From: an uncultured bacterium
GTDB lineage: Bacteria > Verrucomicrobiota > Kiritimatiellia > CAIKKV01 > CALHGX01
Reading direction: 5' to 3'
DNA length: 34,590 bases
NCBI GenBank assembly: GCA_938031185.1
Contig: CALHGX010000034.1
Location: forward strand, 1 to 34,590
Below the pieces are notes generated by a model. The model searched no databases. It worked only from the letters and a program-made list of their open reading frames with translations, and was not told the origin of the DNA. Of this stretch, positions 7,573-15,460 are shown piece by piece. Position 1 is the stretch's first letter; each line of letters opens with the position of its first letter. A program made the position numbers and the translations under genes.

Positions 7573-10245
7573 TCAGCCGCTCAAGGCTTCTTTCATGTGC
7601 CGGACCTTCTCCATCCGCGCCATCAGTTCTTCGCGCCGCTGTCGTTGCTGTCCCACCACCTCCGGCGGCGCTTTGCTCACAAAACTTGCGTTCGCCAGCT
7701 TGCTATCCACTCGGGCCAGATCGGCCGCCAATTTCTCCAACTCGGTCTTCAGTCGTACCTGCTCGGCGGCCACGTCAATCAGCCCCTCCACCGGCATGTA
7801 CAACATCCCCAGCCCTGTAAGCTCGGCCGGCATGGGACCTTTGGGGCTGAATTGGTCGTCCAATCGAACCTCGGCCGCGCGCAGCAGGCTGACGACGGAC
7901 GAAATATCCCGGCTCAGCCGCGCGGCCGCAGCAGAAGAACCTGGCTTGAGCACATACGCAATCTTCTGCGCCGGAGGAATGTTGTAGTCGGCCCGCATCA
8001 TCCGTCCCGCACGCACCAGCTCCCGCTTCTGTTCCACATACCGCACGGCATCGGGTGTGATGCTCAGCAACGCCATTTCCGCATTCGACATCGCCCGCGG
8101 CCAGGTCGCCCGCATGATGCTGCTGTCGGCGTCGCCAAAACCCAGCCCATGCCACAACTCCTCAGTCACAAACGGAACGAACGGATGCAGGAGCCGCAAA
8201 GTCCCGGAAAAAACCTCTCGCATAATGGCCAGCACCTGACCGCACCGCGCCACATCCTGACCGTAAAGCACATCCTTGGAATACTCGATGTACCAGTCGC
8301 AAAACTCATGCCACATGAACCCATAAAGGGCATGAGCGGCATCATTGAAGCGATAATGGGCAAGATGTTCTTCGCAGTCGGCAGCGGCTCGATGGTAACG
8401 TGCCAGAATGTATCGGTCATCGTCGCTCCAGAGCTCCGGCTGCCAGCCGGCCGCTGGCGGCGTTGTGCGGGCCTGCATCTGGAAATATCGCGCCGCATTC
8501 CATATCTTCGTCGAGAAATTGCGACCGATCTCGAACTTTTCAGCGGAGATATAGACATCCTGTCCCGTGGCCGTGAGCATCGTCAGGCTGAACCGCAGCG
8601 CGTCCGCGCTGTACTGCTCAATGATCGTCAGCGGATCAATCGCATTGCCAAGGCTCTTGCTCATCTTCCGGCCATGGTCATCCCGCACCGTCCCGTGGAT
8701 GTAAACGTCGCGAAATGGGATGTCGCCCATGAACTCCAGCCCGGCCATGATCATTCGCGCCACCCAGAAGAAAATGATCTCCGAAGCTGTCACCAGCGTG
8801 TTTGTTGGATAGTAAAAGGCCAGATCCGCATTTCGCTCCGGCCACCCGAACGTGCTGAACGGCCAGAGCCATGAGGAAAACCATGTGTCCAGCACATCCT
8901 CATCCTGACGGATGGACTCGGACTGGCACGCAGCACAGCGTTTGGGCGACCCGACTGCCGCCCATTCCTTTCCGCAGGCGTCACAGGTGTAGACCGGTAT
9001 GCGGTGCCCCCACCAGATTTGGCGCGAAATGCACCAGTCCCGAATGTTCTCCATCCAATCCGTATAAACCTTCGTCCAGCGCTCCGGAATGAACCGGATG
9101 CGGCCATCCCGAACCGCCGCCAGCGCCGGCTCCGCCAGCGGTTTCATCCGCACAAACCACTGGGGCGACAAACGCGGCTCAACGACGGTGTCGCAGCGAT
9201 AGCAGTGCCCCACGGCGTGCCGATGCTCTTCGATCTTCTCCACCAGCCCCGCCGCTTCCAGATCGGCTACAATCCGCTTGCGGCATTCAAAGCGATCCAA
9301 CCCCGCATACGGCCCGGCCGCCTCGTTCATCACCCCGTCCTCGTTCATCACGTTGACCGGATGCAGGCCATGGCGCCGCCCCATTTCGAAATCGTTCGGA
9401 TCGTGCGCCGGTGTGACCTTGACGGCGCCCGTGCCGAACGCCGGATCCACAAACTGGTCCTCGATCACCAGCAGTTCCCGGTGCAGCACCGGCAGCAGCA
9501 GCGTCTGCCCAACCAAGTGGCGGTATCGTTCGTCGGCCGGGTTCACCGCAACCGCCACGTCGCCCAACAAGGTTTCCGGGCGTGTCGTCGCCACCACGAC
9601 ATGGCTGTCTTCGTGCCCGCGCCGTTTGACGGGGTAACGGATGTAATACAACCGACCCGCGGTCTCCTGATGCTCACTTTCCTCGTCCGAGAGCGCCGTG
9701 CGGCAGCGGGGACACCAGTTGATGATGTAGTTGGCCCGATAGATCAGTCCCTTGTTGTAAAGGCGCACGAAGACTTCTTCCACCGCCCGGCTGAGCCCCG
9801 CATCCATCGTGAACCGCTCTCGCGCCCAGTCGCAGGAACATCCCAAGCGACGCAATTGCCGGACAATGGTTCCGCCATATTCCTCTTTCCATTGCCACAC
9901 CCGCTTCACAAACTCTTCACGTCCGAGCTGCTGGCGGGTCAGTCCCTGCTTCTTTAACGCGCGTTCCACCACGTTCTGGGTGGCAATACCCGCATGATCC
10001 GTTCCCGGCATCCACACGGCATTGTACCCTTGCATTCGACGCCAACGGACCAGAATGTCCTGTATCGTGTTGTTCAGCGCGTGCCCCATGTGCAGGATGC
10101 CAGTCACGTTGGGGGGCGGAATCACGATGCAGTACGGCGTCCCACCTGCGCTCGCGTCAGAATGAAACAGTCCCCGCCCCTCCCACCAGGCATACCACTT
10201 CGCCTCAACAGGCTGGGGATCGTACTGCTTGCCAAGCTCCGTCAT
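7573..10245 (-). CDS. valS: valyl-tRNA synthetase
   Basis: Charges tRNA-Val with valine in the cytoplasm. The class I signature is [12 protein letters not shown] (HMGH at 52-55) and the KMSKS loop is at 527-531. Between them lie the editing domain ([13 protein letters not shown], with THxxPAHD-type [13 protein letters not shown]) and a zinc-binding insertion with paired CxxC motifs (CDACG and CAACQ). The C-terminus has the anticodon-binding domain and a final coiled-coil arm rich in Leu, Glu and Lys. At 890 residues it is full length. I place the start at the ATG at 10245, preceded by GGAAGGA, rather than 57 bases upstream, where the frame would run almost into the tRNA gene. It follows tRNA-Leu by 27 bp and is likely co-transcribed with it. 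Confidence 0.96.
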   Translation of the reverse strand: MTELGKQYDPQPVEAKWYAWWEGRGLFHSDASAGGTPYCIVIPPPNVTGILHMGHALNNTIQDILVRWRRMQGYNAVWMPGTDHAGIATQNVVERALKKQGLTRQQLGREEFVKRVWQWKEEYGGTIVRQLRRLGCSCDWARERFTMDAGLSRAVEEVFVRLYNKGLIYRANYIINWCPRCRTALSDEESEHQETAGRLYYIRYPVKRRGHEDSHVVVATTRPETLLGDVAVAVNPADERYRHLVGQTLLLPVLHRELLVIEDQFVDPAFGTGAVKVTPAHDPNDFEMGRRHGLHPVNVMNEDGVMNEAAGPYAGLDRFECRKRIVADLEAAGLVEKIEEHRHAVGHCYRCDTVVEPRLSPQWFVRMKPLAEPALAAVRDGRIRFIPERWTKVYTDWMENIRDWCISRQIWWGHRIPVYTCDACGKEWAAVGSPKRCAACQSESIRQDEDVLDTWFSSWLWPFSTFGWPERNADLAFYYPTNTLVTASEIIFFWVARMIMAGLEFMGDIPFRDVYIHGTVRDDHGRKMSKSLGNAIDPLTIIEQYSADALRFSLTMLTATGQDVYISAEKFEIGRNFSTKIWNAARYFQMQARTTPPAAGWQPELWSDDDRYILARYHRAAADCEEHLAHYRFNDAAHALYGFMWHEFCDWYIEYSKDVLYGQDVARCGQVLAIMREVFSGTLRLLHPFVPFVTEELWHGLGFGDADSSIMRATWPRAMSNAEMALLSITPDAVRYVEQKRELVRAGRMMRADYNIPPAQKIAYVLKPGSSAAAARLSRDISSVVSLLRAAEVRLDDQFSPKGPMPAELTGLGMLYMPVEGLIDVAAEQVRLKTELEKLAADLARVDSKLANASFVSKAPPEVVGQQRQRREELMARMEKVRHMKEALSG

Positions 10246-10272
10246 GAAGGTCCTTCCCGTCGCGCTGAAGAT

Positions 10273-10358
10273 TGGTGCCGGAGGAGGGACTTGAACCCAC
10301 ACGGTATTGCTACCGCCAGATTTTGAGTCTGGTGCGTCTGCCGTTCCGCCACTCCGGC
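10273..10358 (-). tRNA. tRNA-Leu, anticodon CAA
   Basis: The minus strand folds as an 86-nt class II tRNA. The acceptor stem is GCCGGAG/CTCCGGC. The anticodon stem is CCAGA/TCTGG with loop CTCAAAA, giving anticodon CAA, which reads UUG. It has a long variable arm (CGGTA-GCAA-TACCG), a T-arm with TTCAAGT and one apparent T-T mismatch in the stem, and an encoded 3' CCA. It lies 27 bp upstream of valS in the same direction, so processing of a tRNA-mRNA precursor is likely. Confidence 0.95.
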
Positions 10359-10369
10359 GCGAAGGGCGT

Positions 10370-10399
10370 CTTATAGCGCACCCCCCACCCTTTCATCAA
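10370..10399 (-). promoter_or_regulatory. sigma-70 promoter of tRNA-Leu and valS
   Basis: On the minus strand TTGATG (10394-10399) and TATAAG (10370-10375) are 18 bp apart, matching consensus at 4/6 and 5/6. Transcription would begin around 10363, about 5 bases before the mature tRNA 5' end. The position just ahead of a tRNA gene supports it. Confidence 0.6.
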
Positions 10400-10772
10400 C
10401 CATTTTGGCGACAAGGAAGCAATTGCTCGGTCTTGGATCACCCGGGCAGCAACCTGCGGGCTTTCGCCAGCCAGTTCCCTCGTTGGACCGCATCACGCTG
10501 AAGCGTGGCCGTCCGATAGCATACCTGGCTCGGTTGGGCTCCCGGGCGCGGGACGCGTTTCTTCTCGATGATCAAGAAGCTCCTCCAGGCGCCTGGCCTT
10601 CAAGGACCTCTGCCATCGTAACCGGCTGATCGAACCTCATCACTTCGAGAGCGCATGTCGCCAAGATCTTGCGGACTGGAGAATCACACGCGGCCCGTTT
10701 TCCCTGCCGCGCCGGCCCACCGCCAGCCAGGGCGATTCGTCGGAAGCCACATCCCGCGCACGGCCTTATCGC
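10400..10772. other. 373-bp intergenic stretch without a recognisable gene
   Basis: The region lies between the tRNA-Leu promoter and the stop of the saccharopine-dehydrogenase-like gene. Short open frames exist on both strands, for example a 74-codon plus-strand frame at 10405-10629. None has a ribosome-binding site, a convincing composition or a recognisable domain. I see no tRNA, no strong hairpin with a T-run and no long repeat. It may be decayed coding sequence. Confidence 0.5.
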
Positions 10773-12140
10773 CTAGTTCTCTGACGCATCCCGCACGCCA
10801 CCAAACAGGTCAATATCCCATGCCACCAAATCCCGCCGAATCGCATCGGCCCGCGAGCGCGGCAGGATTCGCGCAAGGTCCTCACCCGTCAGCACCCCCG
10901 TCAAACGCGGCCGGTGCTGCGCCCGCGCGTACTCCAGCGCATGCCACATCAGAATGGCCGCGCATACGGCCGCCGGATACGAGATATATGTGGCGCCCGC
11001 GTACGGCGAGCCAAGCAGCCCGCGATATCGCTGGTAGCTCAGGCCGATCGTTTCAATCACCGTCCGGCGCTCGGAGCGAACGCGTTCGCTGATCCGTATT
11101 TCCGCCGCCGCGGCAAAATGGGCCCGACGAATAATGCCGTCCCGCAAATAGGTCTCGATGCGCCGCGCATTCTTCATGCCGGGCAGGAGCGATCGAACCA
11201 CGGCTTCCACGGTCAAGTCCGGCCGTTCCGGCAACGTGCGCTTCGAAAGCAGATTGAGCTGAAACAGCGCCTTCACCAGCTCCACCTCCGAGCCGCCCGT
11301 GTACACGCTGATGGCTTCTACGGCAGGAAAAGCGCGGTGCAAAGATAGCAACTCCTCCTGATACAGGGGATACTCGCGCGTGGGTTCCGGCTCATGCGGA
11401 AACTGGTATTCGCGTGCGGAGGCGAACGGCTCCAAGGTCACCAATGCCCCTTCGCGAACAACGCGAGGACGTTGCGCCAGCTCCTCCAGCGCCACCAATG
11501 GCGACCAGGAAAAAATCACCGAATCGGAATCAATGTCTTCCAGCAAATACAGGTCTATGCTCTCAACGTCCAGATCCTTGCGCCCCACCGCCAACAAATC
11601 GTACATCCTCTCCCCAATCAGGAAGTCGGTCATGCCGGGTGCCACGCCAAGGTTGATCAGGGCGCCACACCCGCGCGCCCGCAACGCGGCCTCGTGGCGG
11701 TATTGCGGAAATGTCAGGGTGCGTTCGGTATCCTCATTGTACATGTCCGAGGCCAGGTCCACCGCGTAGGCCCCGAGCCGAATCGCCAGCTCAATCACGG
11801 GACTGTTGAAGTCGGGCAACGCGGCATTGACCAGCACCGTCGCCCCTTGCAGCAATCCGTCATAGGGCGGCACCATCGCGAACAAAGGGGCGAAATCAGG
11901 CACCGCCACAAACTCGATGCGATCGAACAAGCGCTCTGCATTGAACAAGGCATCCCGGGCGCGATCGGGATTTGTCGTAAATACGACGAAACGAACCGGC
12001 ACGCCGTCTCGTTCCGCCAGTTCGCTCAGGCAAATGAGCATCCCGGATCCCACGGCGCCCAAGCCGATGAAAACTATCTTGACGGGCGCCGGTCTGCGAC
12101 CCGCCTTGGATGCGCCTTTTCGTTTGGCTTTCGTTGCCAT
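10773..12140 (-). CDS. saccharopine dehydrogenase-like NAD(P)-binding protein
   Basis: A 455-residue oxidoreductase-like protein. A Lys/Arg/Ala-rich tail of about 19 residues precedes a Rossmann fold with GLGAVG (26-31). Then come the saccharopine-reductase/homospermidine-synthase type segments: a VLVNAALPDFN loop, GAYAVDLASD, INLGVAPGMTDF, and a C-terminal alpha/beta domain. No signal peptide or membrane helix is present. Family members act on saccharopine, carboxynorspermidine or related imines; the substrate here cannot be told, and no lysine or polyamine gene is next to it. The start has a -10-like TATACT about 30 bases upstream and only a weak ribosome-binding site. It is divergent from the M48 peptidase gene. 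Confidence 0.75.
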   Translation of the reverse strand: MATKAKRKGASKAGRRPAPVKIVFIGLGAVGSGMLICLSELAERDGVPVRFVVFTTNPDRARDALFNAERLFDRIEFVAVPDFAPLFAMVPPYDGLLQGATVLVNAALPDFNSPVIELAIRLGAYAVDLASDMYNEDTERTLTFPQYRHEAALRARGCGALINLGVAPGMTDFLIGERMYDLLAVGRKDLDVESIDLYLLEDIDSDSVIFSWSPLVALEELAQRPRVVREGALVTLEPFASAREYQFPHEPEPTREYPLYQEELLSLHRAFPAVEAISVYTGGSEVELVKALFQLNLLSKRTLPERPDLTVEAVVRSLLPGMKNARRIETYLRDGIIRRAHFAAAAEIRISERVRSERRTVIETIGLSYQRYRGLLGSPYAGATYISYPAAVCAAILMWHALEYARAQHRPRLTGVLTGEDLARILPRSRADAIRRDLVAWDIDLFGGVRDASEN

Positions 12141-12171
12141 TTTATTGTCTCATCAGCCTAGCCACGGTTCC

Positions 12172-12199
12172 AGTATACCGGGCAGCGACATCAGCGCAA
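12172..12199 (-). promoter_or_regulatory. promoter candidate for the saccharopine dehydrogenase-like gene
   Basis: On the minus strand TTGCGC (12194-12199) and TATACT (12172-12177) are 16 bp apart. The -10 element matches 5/6 and the -35 only weakly. Initiation near 12165 would leave a leader of about 25 bases before the ATG at 12140. Confidence 0.4.
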
Positions 12200-12325
12200 G
12201 CATGGACAGCGGCCATCGTTTTCAACGCCGGCCACCTGCTAGATTCCCGGAAGCCTCCGTTGGTTCCTTTCGTCCCGCATTCGTTCACGTTCAGCGACTG
12301 CGCGCTTCCACTAGCCTGTTTTTTC

Positions 12326-12355
12326 GGGACAAGGCCCCGCCTGATCGGATATATA
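12326..12355 (+). promoter_or_regulatory. promoter candidate immediately upstream of the M48 peptidase gene
   Basis: GGGACA (12326-12331) and TATATA (12350-12355) are 18 bp apart (each about 4-5/6). Transcription would start at about 12361-12363, only 2-4 bases before the ATG at 12365. No Shine-Dalgarno sequence precedes that ATG. If the promoter is real, the mRNA is effectively leaderless. Confidence 0.4.
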
Positions 12356-12364
12356 ACGGGCCCC

Positions 12365-14332
12365 ATGAATTTCTTCGAGCAACAGGAACAGGCCCGACGC
12401 CGTACGGGGCAATTGGTGGTTCTTTACGGCCTGGCGGTAGTTTGTATCCTGATGGCCGTCTATGCCGTGGTGGTGTGGCTGTTCCAATCGGACCTGACCG
12501 GCGCCAATGCCGACCATCAGGCCGTCTGGTGGGATCCCATTATTTTCAGCTGGGTCGCCCTCGTGACCGGCCTGCTCATGCTCGGCGGCACCCTCTACAA
12601 GATATCCGCGCTTCGGGCCGGCGGCGCCGTTGTCGCCCGTATGCTGGGCGGGCGGCCCATTGCTGCCGCCACGCAAGACCCGGACGAGCAACGGCTCTTG
12701 AACGTGGTTGAGGAAATGGCCATCGCCTCGGGCGTACCGGTGCCGCGTGTCTACCTCCTCGATCAGGAAGACAGCATCAACGCTTTTGCAGCCGGATTTT
12801 CCCCGTCAGACGCGGTGATCGGAGTGACGAGAGGCGCCGTGCGCACGCTGTCCCGAGACGAGCTTCAGGGGGTGATGGCTCACGAATTCAGCCACATTCT
12901 GAACGGCGACATGCGCCTGAACATCCGCCTGATGGGCGTCCTGCACGGCATTCTCATTCTGGCGCTTCTGGGATACTGGATGATGAGGGTGTCCGCCCGG
13001 TCCGCCTCCACATCCCGTCGAGGGAAGAAAGGAGGCGGCGGCGCGGCGGCCCTCGTCCTGCTCGGCTTGGCGCTCATGATCATCGGGTATATCGGCGTCT
13101 TTTTCGGGAAGCTCATCAAGAGTGCGGTCTCGCGCCAGCGGGAGTTCCTCGCGGACGCGGCCGCCGTGCAATTCACTCGCAATCCCGACGGCATAGCGAA
13201 CGCACTCAAGAAGATCGGCGGATTGGCCGCCGGCTCTCGATTGGTCAGCCCTCATGCGGAAGAGGCCAGCCACCTGTTTTTCGCCGACGGCTTGCGCGCC
13301 GCGTGGTTCAATCTGATGTCAACCCATCCCCCGCTGGCGGAACGCATCCGGCGTATTGATCCTTCCTTTCGCGGCGACTTCCCCGCCGCCTCGCCGGCCG
13401 TTCGTCCGGACATCCAACCAGCCGCCGTGCCCGGCTCCACCCGCGGGACGGTCCTTGCGCCGGCTTTCGCGGGGCAGCCAACCATCTCGCTCACGCCCGC
13501 CGCCGTGGCCGCGCACGTGGGCACGCTAACCGCGGATCATCTCGCCTATGCGTCGCATGTGATCGAGAACATCCCTCTGGCTCTCCAACAGGCCGCCCGA
13601 AACGCAGAAACCGCTTCGGCTTTGTTGTTGACGCTGCTGCTGGACAACAAGGCCGCCGTGCGCGAACGACAACTGCGGCTCCTCAGCACCCACGAATCCC
13701 CAGCGCGCTACCGGCTTGTGCTCCAGTACATCGAGCCAGTCTCGCGCCTGGCGCCGGAATGCAGGCTCCCGCTGGCCGACCTGCTCCTGACCGCGCTGCG
13801 CGCCTTGCCGCCGGCGGCTTACCGCTCGCTGCGCGAAACGGCGCAGCAGCTCATAGCGGCCGATGCCGAAGTGAATCTCTACGAATACGCCCTCCTGCGG
13901 ATGCTGGTCCGAAACCTGGATGCGGCTTTTGGGCTGAGTCGCCCGGCGGGCGGAACGCCATACCGCGATTTCGCCCCCGTGAAGAAGTCGCTCCATGCCC
14001 TCTTGTCCGCATTGGCGTGGACAGGCGCCGACGATCCGAAGCGTGCCGCCGAGGCGTGGGCCGCCGCCGTTGGCGCTCTGGGCATCACCTTTTCCTCCCC
14101 CATGGCGCCTCGGCAGGCCTGTTCGCTTCAGGAGGTGGACCGGGCGCTGGACGATCTGGCTCGTCTGGCGCCGACACTCAAAGAGCCGCTCATGCGCGCC
14201 TGCGTCGCCTGCGTCGCCGCCGACCGGCGCGTCAGCGTTGAGGAGGCGGAGCTGCTTCGGGCCATAGCGGATGCGCTGGATTGTCCCCTACCCCCGTTTC
14301 TTTCCTTCGACGACAAGGGCGCCACCCGGTAG
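12365..14332 (+). CDS. M48 family membrane zinc metallopeptidase (HtpX-like) with long C-terminal extension
   Basis: A 655-residue membrane protease predicted to degrade damaged membrane proteins. Hydrophobic helices lie at about 17-40, 62-83, 190-210 and 226-250. The catalytic zinc motif is HEFSH (173-177), with the third ligand in REFLADAAA (Glu260). The peptidase part ends near residue 340 with STHPPLAERI. The remaining 300 residues are cytosolic: a Pro/Ala linker, then an alpha-helical region ending in a TerB-like segment (CVAADRRVSVEEAELL). HtpX itself stops at about 290 residues, so this is the long M48 subgroup. The ATG at 12365 gives the family N-terminus MNFFEQQ. It is the first gene of a rightward group with the sigma-like gene and trmB. 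Confidence 0.88.
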   Translation: MNFFEQQEQARRRTGQLVVLYGLAVVCILMAVYAVVVWLFQSDLTGANADHQAVWWDPIIFSWVALVTGLLMLGGTLYKISALRAGGAVVARMLGGRPIAAATQDPDEQRLLNVVEEMAIASGVPVPRVYLLDQEDSINAFAAGFSPSDAVIGVTRGAVRTLSRDELQGVMAHEFSHILNGDMRLNIRLMGVLHGILILALLGYWMMRVSARSASTSRRGKKGGGGAAALVLLGLALMIIGYIGVFFGKLIKSAVSRQREFLADAAAVQFTRNPDGIANALKKIGGLAAGSRLVSPHAEEASHLFFADGLRAAWFNLMSTHPPLAERIRRIDPSFRGDFPAASPAVRPDIQPAAVPGSTRGTVLAPAFAGQPTISLTPAAVAAHVGTLTADHLAYASHVIENIPLALQQAARNAETASALLLTLLLDNKAAVRERQLRLLSTHESPARYRLVLQYIEPVSRLAPECRLPLADLLLTALRALPPAAYRSLRETAQQLIAADAEVNLYEYALLRMLVRNLDAAFGLSRPAGGTPYRDFAPVKKSLHALLSALAWTGADDPKRAAEAWAAAVGALGITFSSPMAPRQACSLQEVDRALDDLARLAPTLKEPLMRACVACVAADRRVSVEEAELLRAIADALDCPLPPFLSFDDKGATR

Positions 14333-14428
14333 CTCCATGCAGCCCCGCTTGCGTTGCCCCATCCGCTTGTGCTATCCAACACGGCGTTCGCGAATGCAAT
14401 CGGCAACTCGATAGAAAGGATTGTCCTG

Positions 14429-14779
14429 ATGAAAATCCCCCTTCATCTCCCCGGAGACGGTCCGGCAGAAGGCAACCGTCAGGACCGCGCGATGGAAATG
14501 GACATTCTCGAATGCAAGAAGGGCGACTGGGAGGCCAAGGCTCGTCTCATCCGTGAATTCATGCCGTTGTTGACCACTCTCGCGAAGAAACGCGGCACGG
14601 ATACTGCCACCATCAACCGTCTCGTCGAGGCCGGCAAGGACGGCCTTGTGCTGGCCGCCCGCAAGTATCGGGTGGGCTCGCCCCAGAAGTTCCAAATATT
14701 TGCCGTGCCCTTCATCGAAAAGGCCATGGAACACGCCCTGTCTGGCGGCGGTTTTTTCGCCCGCCTCCTCGGGCGTTAG
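14429..14779 (+). CDS. small protein resembling sigma-70 regions 1.2-2.2 only
   Basis: A 116-residue protein. Residues about 27-107 follow the pattern of sigma-70 region 1.2 into 2.1 and 2.2: KKGDWEAKARLIREFMPLL, then a variable piece, then NRLVEAGKDGLVLAARKY, and KFQIFAVPFIEKAME. This lines up with the sigma pattern 'GD..A...LI....PLV..IA', 'DLIQEG..GL..A..KFD' and 'FSTYA..WIRQAI'. Regions 2.3-2.4 (promoter melting and -10 recognition), 3 and 4 are absent. The gene ends naturally, so it is not an obvious frameshift. The start at 14429 has GAAAGGA 8 bases upstream. It lies 96 bp after the M48 gene and 28 bp before trmB. A role in binding core RNA polymerase is possible but inferred; alternatively it is a remnant. 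Confidence 0.6.
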   Translation: MKIPLHLPGDGPAEGNRQDRAMEMDILECKKGDWEAKARLIREFMPLLTTLAKKRGTDTATINRLVEAGKDGLVLAARKYRVGSPQKFQIFAVPFIEKAMEHALSGGGFFARLLGR

Positions 14780-14807
14780 GCCAACGCCACCTCCCGCCCG
14801 GACACTC

Positions 14808-15428
14808 ATGGCCCGTGAACGATCTTCCCGTGGCACCCGGCAGGCGCCACGCTACCTCCTTCTGCCCGACGAACAAGGCGGCATCCCCGGCCTGAACGCA
14901 TTTCTGGCCTCAGACGCGCCCGTCGAGGCCGATATCGGATGCGGCCGGGGGCGATTCCTGCTGGCTCGCGCCATGAGAGACCCCGCCACGCTCTGGTTGG
15001 GAGTGGATCGCATGCGCATCCGTCTGGAAAAGTGCGACCGACGTTTGCAGGAGGCCGACATCCGCAACGTCCGCCTGATTCGGGCCGACGCGCTGGAATT
15101 TCTCTCTTGGCTGCCGCCCGGCCGTCTTCGGGCCATCTATGTGCTCTTCCCCGATCCCTGGCCCAAACGCCGTCATCACGACCGACGGCTGGTTCGCCCG
15201 GCTTTCGCCGACGCGGCTTGCCGCGCCTTGGAGCCCAACGGACTCCTGCACCTTGCCACGGACGATGCTCCCTATTTCGCCTGGATGCGCCGCCTCCTCG
15301 AGGGCGACATGCGATTGGAACCTGCGCCGGCCTTCCAGCCTCAGCCCGGCGAAGAAACCGAATTTGAAAGCCTTTTCCTGAAACAGGCTCGGCCGATTCA
15401 CAGGGCTTCGTTTCAACGTCGGGGCTGA
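14808..15428 (+). CDS. trmB: tRNA (guanine-N7-)-methyltransferase
   Basis: Methylates G46 in the variable loop of tRNAs using S-adenosylmethionine. The 206-residue Rossmann methyltransferase shows the SAM motif DIGCGRGRFLLA (42-53), an acidic loop after LGVDRMR, RADALEFL, and the TrmB signature LFPDPWPKRRHHDRRLV. The C-terminus has LATDDAPYFAWM and GEETEFES. The start is the ATG at 14808, 28 bp after the sigma-like gene, with no clear ribosome-binding site. Its stop faces that of carB across 32 bp. Confidence 0.93.
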   Translation: MARERSSRGTRQAPRYLLLPDEQGGIPGLNAFLASDAPVEADIGCGRGRFLLARAMRDPATLWLGVDRMRIRLEKCDRRLQEADIRNVRLIRADALEFLSWLPPGRLRAIYVLFPDPWPKRRHHDRRLVRPAFADAACRALEPNGLLHLATDDAPYFAWMRRLLEGDMRLEPAPAFQPQPGEETEFESLFLKQARPIHRASFQRRG

Positions 15429-15460
15429 CCCGCGCGCCGCCGTCCATGCGGCCGCCGTGG

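Noticed and set aside
10405-10629. A 74-codon plus-strand frame between tRNA-Leu and the saccharopine dehydrogenase-like gene
   Set aside because: There is no ribosome-binding site, no recognisable motif and a composition like its surroundings; a chance frame is more likely.
15429-15460. GC-rich symmetric sequence between trmB and carB as a bidirectional terminator
   Set aside because: It contains GCGGCCGC but no stable stem-loop followed by a T-run on either strand.
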